The notes beneath the pieces were generated by a model. That model made no database searches. It was not told where the DNA came from and worked only from the letters and a program-made list of their open reading frames with translations. Of a stretch of 41,265 nucleotides of DNA, positions 38,510-41,265 are shown one piece after another. The stretch is taken from NCBI GenBank assembly GCA_022842825.1, contig JALHOU010000017.1, positions 1 to 41,265 of the forward strand, in the 5' to 3' direction. Both the position numbers and the translations under genes were made by a program. The stretch comes from Rubrivivax sp. Lineage in GTDB: Bacteria > Pseudomonadota > Gammaproteobacteria > Burkholderiales > Burkholderiaceae_C. Within the stretch, counting starts at the first letter, position 1, and every line of letters begins with the position of its first letter.

Positions 38510-41265
38510 ATGTGGATCACGCGCGTCTCGATCAACAACCCCGTCTTCGCCACCATGATGATGGTGGCGCTGACGGTGCTCGGTCTCTTCGCCTATGCCA
38601 AGCTCGGCGTCGAGCAGATGCCCGACGTCTCGCCGCCAGTGGCCTTCATCGACGTGCGCTACCCGGGCGCCAGCCCCGAGGCGGTGGAGCGCGAGGTCAC
38701 CAAGCTCATCGAGGAGGCGGTGAACAGCATCGCCGGCGTCAAGCGCATCACCTCGCGCAGCTTCGAGGGCCGCAGCCAGAGCAGCGTGGAGTTCAGCCTC
38801 AACGCCGACATGGCGCGTGCCATGCAGGACGTGCGCGACCGCATCGCCGCCGTGCAGGCCGCCTTTCCGCGCGACGCCAAGGCGCCGCTCATCAGCCGCT
38901 TCGACAACGACAACAGCCAGCCGGTCGTCAATCTGGCGCTGATCTCGGCCACGCGCAGCGCGCGCGAGCTGTCGATCCTCGGCGAGACCACCGTGGGCAA
39001 GCGGCTGCAGCGCGTGGAAGGCGTGGCCCGTGTGGACATCAACGGCCTGCAGCAGCGCGAGGTGCGCATCGACCTCGATCCGGCGCGCCTGCGTGCCTAC
39101 AGCGTGACGCCGGGGCAGATCGCCGCCGCGCTGCGCGAGGCCAACGCCGACGAGCCGGTGGGTCTGCTCACCAACCCCGTGCACGACACGCTGCTGCGCG
39201 TGGAGGGCCGCGTGCGCGACCCGCGCCAGTTCCAGGGCGTGGTCGTGGCGCACCGCAACGGCCTGCCGCTGACGCTGGCCGACTTCGGCACGCTCGTCGA
39301 GCGCGAGCGCGAGGCCGACACGGTGGCGCGCATCAACGGCCAGCGTGCCATCAACTTCAACATCTTCAAGCAGCAGGACGCCAACATCGTCGCCACCGGC
39401 GACGCCGTGAAGGCGGCGATGGAGGAGATCCGCAAGACGCTGCCGCCCGACGTGGAGCTGCGCCTCATCTACGCCAACAGCGACTGGGTGAAGGGCTCGC
39501 TCAAGGGCCTGCAGCACACGCTGATCGAAGGTGCGCTGCTCACCGTGGCCATCGTCTTCCTCTTCCTGCACAGCTGGCGCAGCACGGTCATCACCGGCCT
39601 CACGCTGCCCATCGCCGTCATCTCCAGCTTCATCGCCGTCCACGCCTTCGGCTTCACGCTGAACTTCATGACGATGATGGCGCTCAGCCTGTGCATCGGC
39701 CTGCTCATCGACGACGCCATCGTCGTGCGCGAAAACATCGTGCGCCACGTCGCCATGGGCAAGGACCACCTCACCGCGGCGCGCGAGGGCACCGACGAGA
39801 TCGGCCTGGCGGTGATGGCCACCACGTTCGCCATCTGCGCTGTCTTCGTGCCCGTGGCCTTCATGGGCGGCATCGTCGGCAAGTTCTTCTTCCCGTTCGG
39901 CATCACCGTGGTCGTGGCGGTGCTCGTGAGCCTCTTCGTCAGCTTCACGCTCGACCCGATGCTCTCGTCGATCTGGCGCGACCCGCCGTCGGCGCACATG
40001 AAGAAGGTCTGGGGCATCGGCCACGCCATCCGCGCCACCGACCGCGGCATGGACGGGCTGCACGCCATCTACGAGCGCCTCATCCGCTGGGCCTTCAGCG
40101 CGCGCCGCTGGACGCTGCCGCTGCCGGCCTACGGGCGCCCGTTCGACACCGCGTTGCAGCGCGACGCCGGCCAGCCGCGGCGCTGGCGCCGCGCCACCCT
40201 CACGCCGCGCGGTGCCGTGCTCGGCGTGGGGGCGCTCAGCTTCGTTGCCGCGCTGGCGCTCGCACCGCTGGTGGGCAGCGAGTTCATCCCACAGACCGAC
40301 CAGGGCTTCACGCAGCTGTCGATCCGCATGTCCACCGGTTCCAGCCTCGAACGCAGCGACGCCAAGGTCCGGCAGGTGGAGGCCGTGGTGGCGGGCTTCC
40401 CCGAAGTGCGCAACGTCTCCACCAGCGTCGGCGGCACCGGCAACGGCCTCTCGGTCGGGCGCAACCAGGCCTCCATCAACATCGGCCTCGTCGACCGCAA
40501 GGACCGCAAGCGCACGCAGAAGCAGGTCGAAGATGCCATCCGCGAGAAGATCGCCAGCATCCCGGGCATCGAGGTCTCGGTGGGCTTCGACCGGCCGATC
40601 TACGTCGCCATCCTCGGCAGCGATTCCGAGGCCCTGGCGCAGCTCGCGCGCGACTTTGCCGAGAAGGTGAAGTCCATCCCGGGCATCACTGACGTCGAGC
40701 TGTCGGTGAAGCCGGGCCTGCCGACCTATGCCGTGCGCATCCGCCCGGGGGCGGTGCGCGAGATCGGGCTCACCGCGCCGCAGCTGGCCTCGAGCCTGCG
40801 CGCCTACATCAACGGCGAGGTGGCCACCTACTGGACGACGCCGGCCGGCGACCAGGTGGAGGTGCTGCTGCGCCTGCCCGAGACGCAGCGCGAGCGCGTC
40901 GACCAGCTGCGCGGGCTGCCGGTGGCCTTTGCACGCGACGGCACGCCGATCACGCTGGACAGCGTCGCCACCATCGAGCCCGTGGTCAACCCCGAGGTCA
41001 TCCGGCGCCAGAACCTGCAGCGGCGCGAGGCCATCTTCGCCGGCGTCCAGGGCCGGCCTTCGGGCGATGTCGGCAACGACGTGCAGAAGCTCATCAAGGA
41101 GACCTCGCTGCCGCCCGGCTACACCTTCGACCTCGGCGGCGCCACCAAGGAGCAGAAAGAGGCCTTTGGCGCCATGCTCGGCGCCATGGCGCTGGCGGTG
41201 ATCTTCATCTACATCGTGCTGGCCAGCCAGTTCGGCAGCTTCCTGCAGCCGGTGGCGATCATGGC
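38510..41265 (+). CDS. RND efflux transporter permease (AcrB/HAE1-like), 3' truncated by window
   Basis: MWITRVSINNPVFATMMMVALTVLGLFAYAKLGVEQMPDVSPPVAFIDVRYPGASPEAVEREVTKLIEEAVNSIAGV; ALSLCIGLLIDDAIVVREN; open to the window end. Confidence 0.95.
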   Translation, partial: MWITRVSINNPVFATMMMVALTVLGLFAYAKLGVEQMPDVSPPVAFIDVRYPGASPEAVEREVTKLIEEAVNSIAGVKRITSRSFEGRSQSSVEFSLNADMARAMQDVRDRIAAVQAAFPRDAKAPLISRFDNDNSQPVVNLALISATRSARELSILGETTVGKRLQRVEGVARVDINGLQQREVRIDLDPARLRAYSVTPGQIAAALREANADEPVGLLTNPVHDTLLRVEGRVRDPRQFQGVVVAHRNGLPLTLADFGTLVEREREADTVARINGQRAINFNIFKQQDANIVATGDAVKAAMEEIRKTLPPDVELRLIYANSDWVKGSLKGLQHTLIEGALLTVAIVFLFLHSWRSTVITGLTLPIAVISSFIAVHAFGFTLNFMTMMALSLCIGLLIDDAIVVRENIVRHVAMGKDHLTAAREGTDEIGLAVMATTFAICAVFVPVAFMGGIVGKFFFPFGITVVVAVLVSLFVSFTLDPMLSSIWRDPPSAHMKKVWGIGHAIRATDRGMDGLHAIYERLIRWAFSARRWTLPLPAYGRPFDTALQRDAGQPRRWRRATLTPRGAVLGVGALSFVAALALAPLVGSEFIPQTDQGFTQLSIRMSTGSSLERSDAKVRQVEAVVAGFPEVRNVSTSVGGTGNGLSVGRNQASINIGLVDRKDRKRTQKQVEDAIREKIASIPGIEVSVGFDRPIYVAILGSDSEALAQLARDFAEKVKSIPGITDVELSVKPGLPTYAVRIRPGAVREIGLTAPQLASSLRAYINGEVATYWTTPAGDQVEVLLRLPETQRERVDQLRGLPVAFARDGTPITLDSVATIEPVVNPEVIRRQNLQRREAIFAGVQGRPSGDVGNDVQKLIKETSLPPGYTFDLGGATKEQKEAFGAMLGAMALAVIFIYIVLASQFGSFLQPVAIM

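Overview
GC-rich window, most likely from a betaproteobacterium of the Burkholderiales type (inferred from gene content and synteny). It opens with the Ala-rich 3' end of a secG-like gene, tRNA-Leu(GAG) and a Rho-independent terminator. The complete 14-gene NADH dehydrogenase operon nuoA-N follows (473-15171), then NUDIX hydrolase and DUF1178 genes. Next are a FAD-linked oxidase/DUF2069 pair (minus), a YihY-family membrane protein and an LLM-type flavin oxidoreductase (plus). A long minus-strand block (30121-20861) encodes a TetR regulator, a Gfo/Idh oxidoreductase, a creatininase-family protein, a complete TRAP transporter (DctQ, DctM, DctP), a quinate/shikimate-dehydrogenase-like AroE, an HPPD-like protein, a QuiC1-like 3-dehydroshikimate dehydratase and type II 3-dehydroquinase. 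I read this block as a quinate/shikimate to protocatechuate module. The remainder is an alpha/beta hydrolase, a PLP-dependent sulfhydrylase, a CBS-domain protein, aroC, an MFS transporter, a PAS-only membrane sensor and an RND efflux adaptor plus pump (truncated by the window end). The least expected signals are: (1) an orphan group II intron domain V-like hairpin at 20683-20718 with no reverse transcriptase nearby; (2) a QuiC1-type dehydratase whose two usual modules are separate genes in swapped order; (3) an interrupted palindrome upstream of the TRAP operon that could be a TetR operator; (4) several -10-like boxes 6-9 nt from start codons, suggesting leaderless mRNAs. I saw no CRISPR array, prophage, intact transposon or recognisable defence system.
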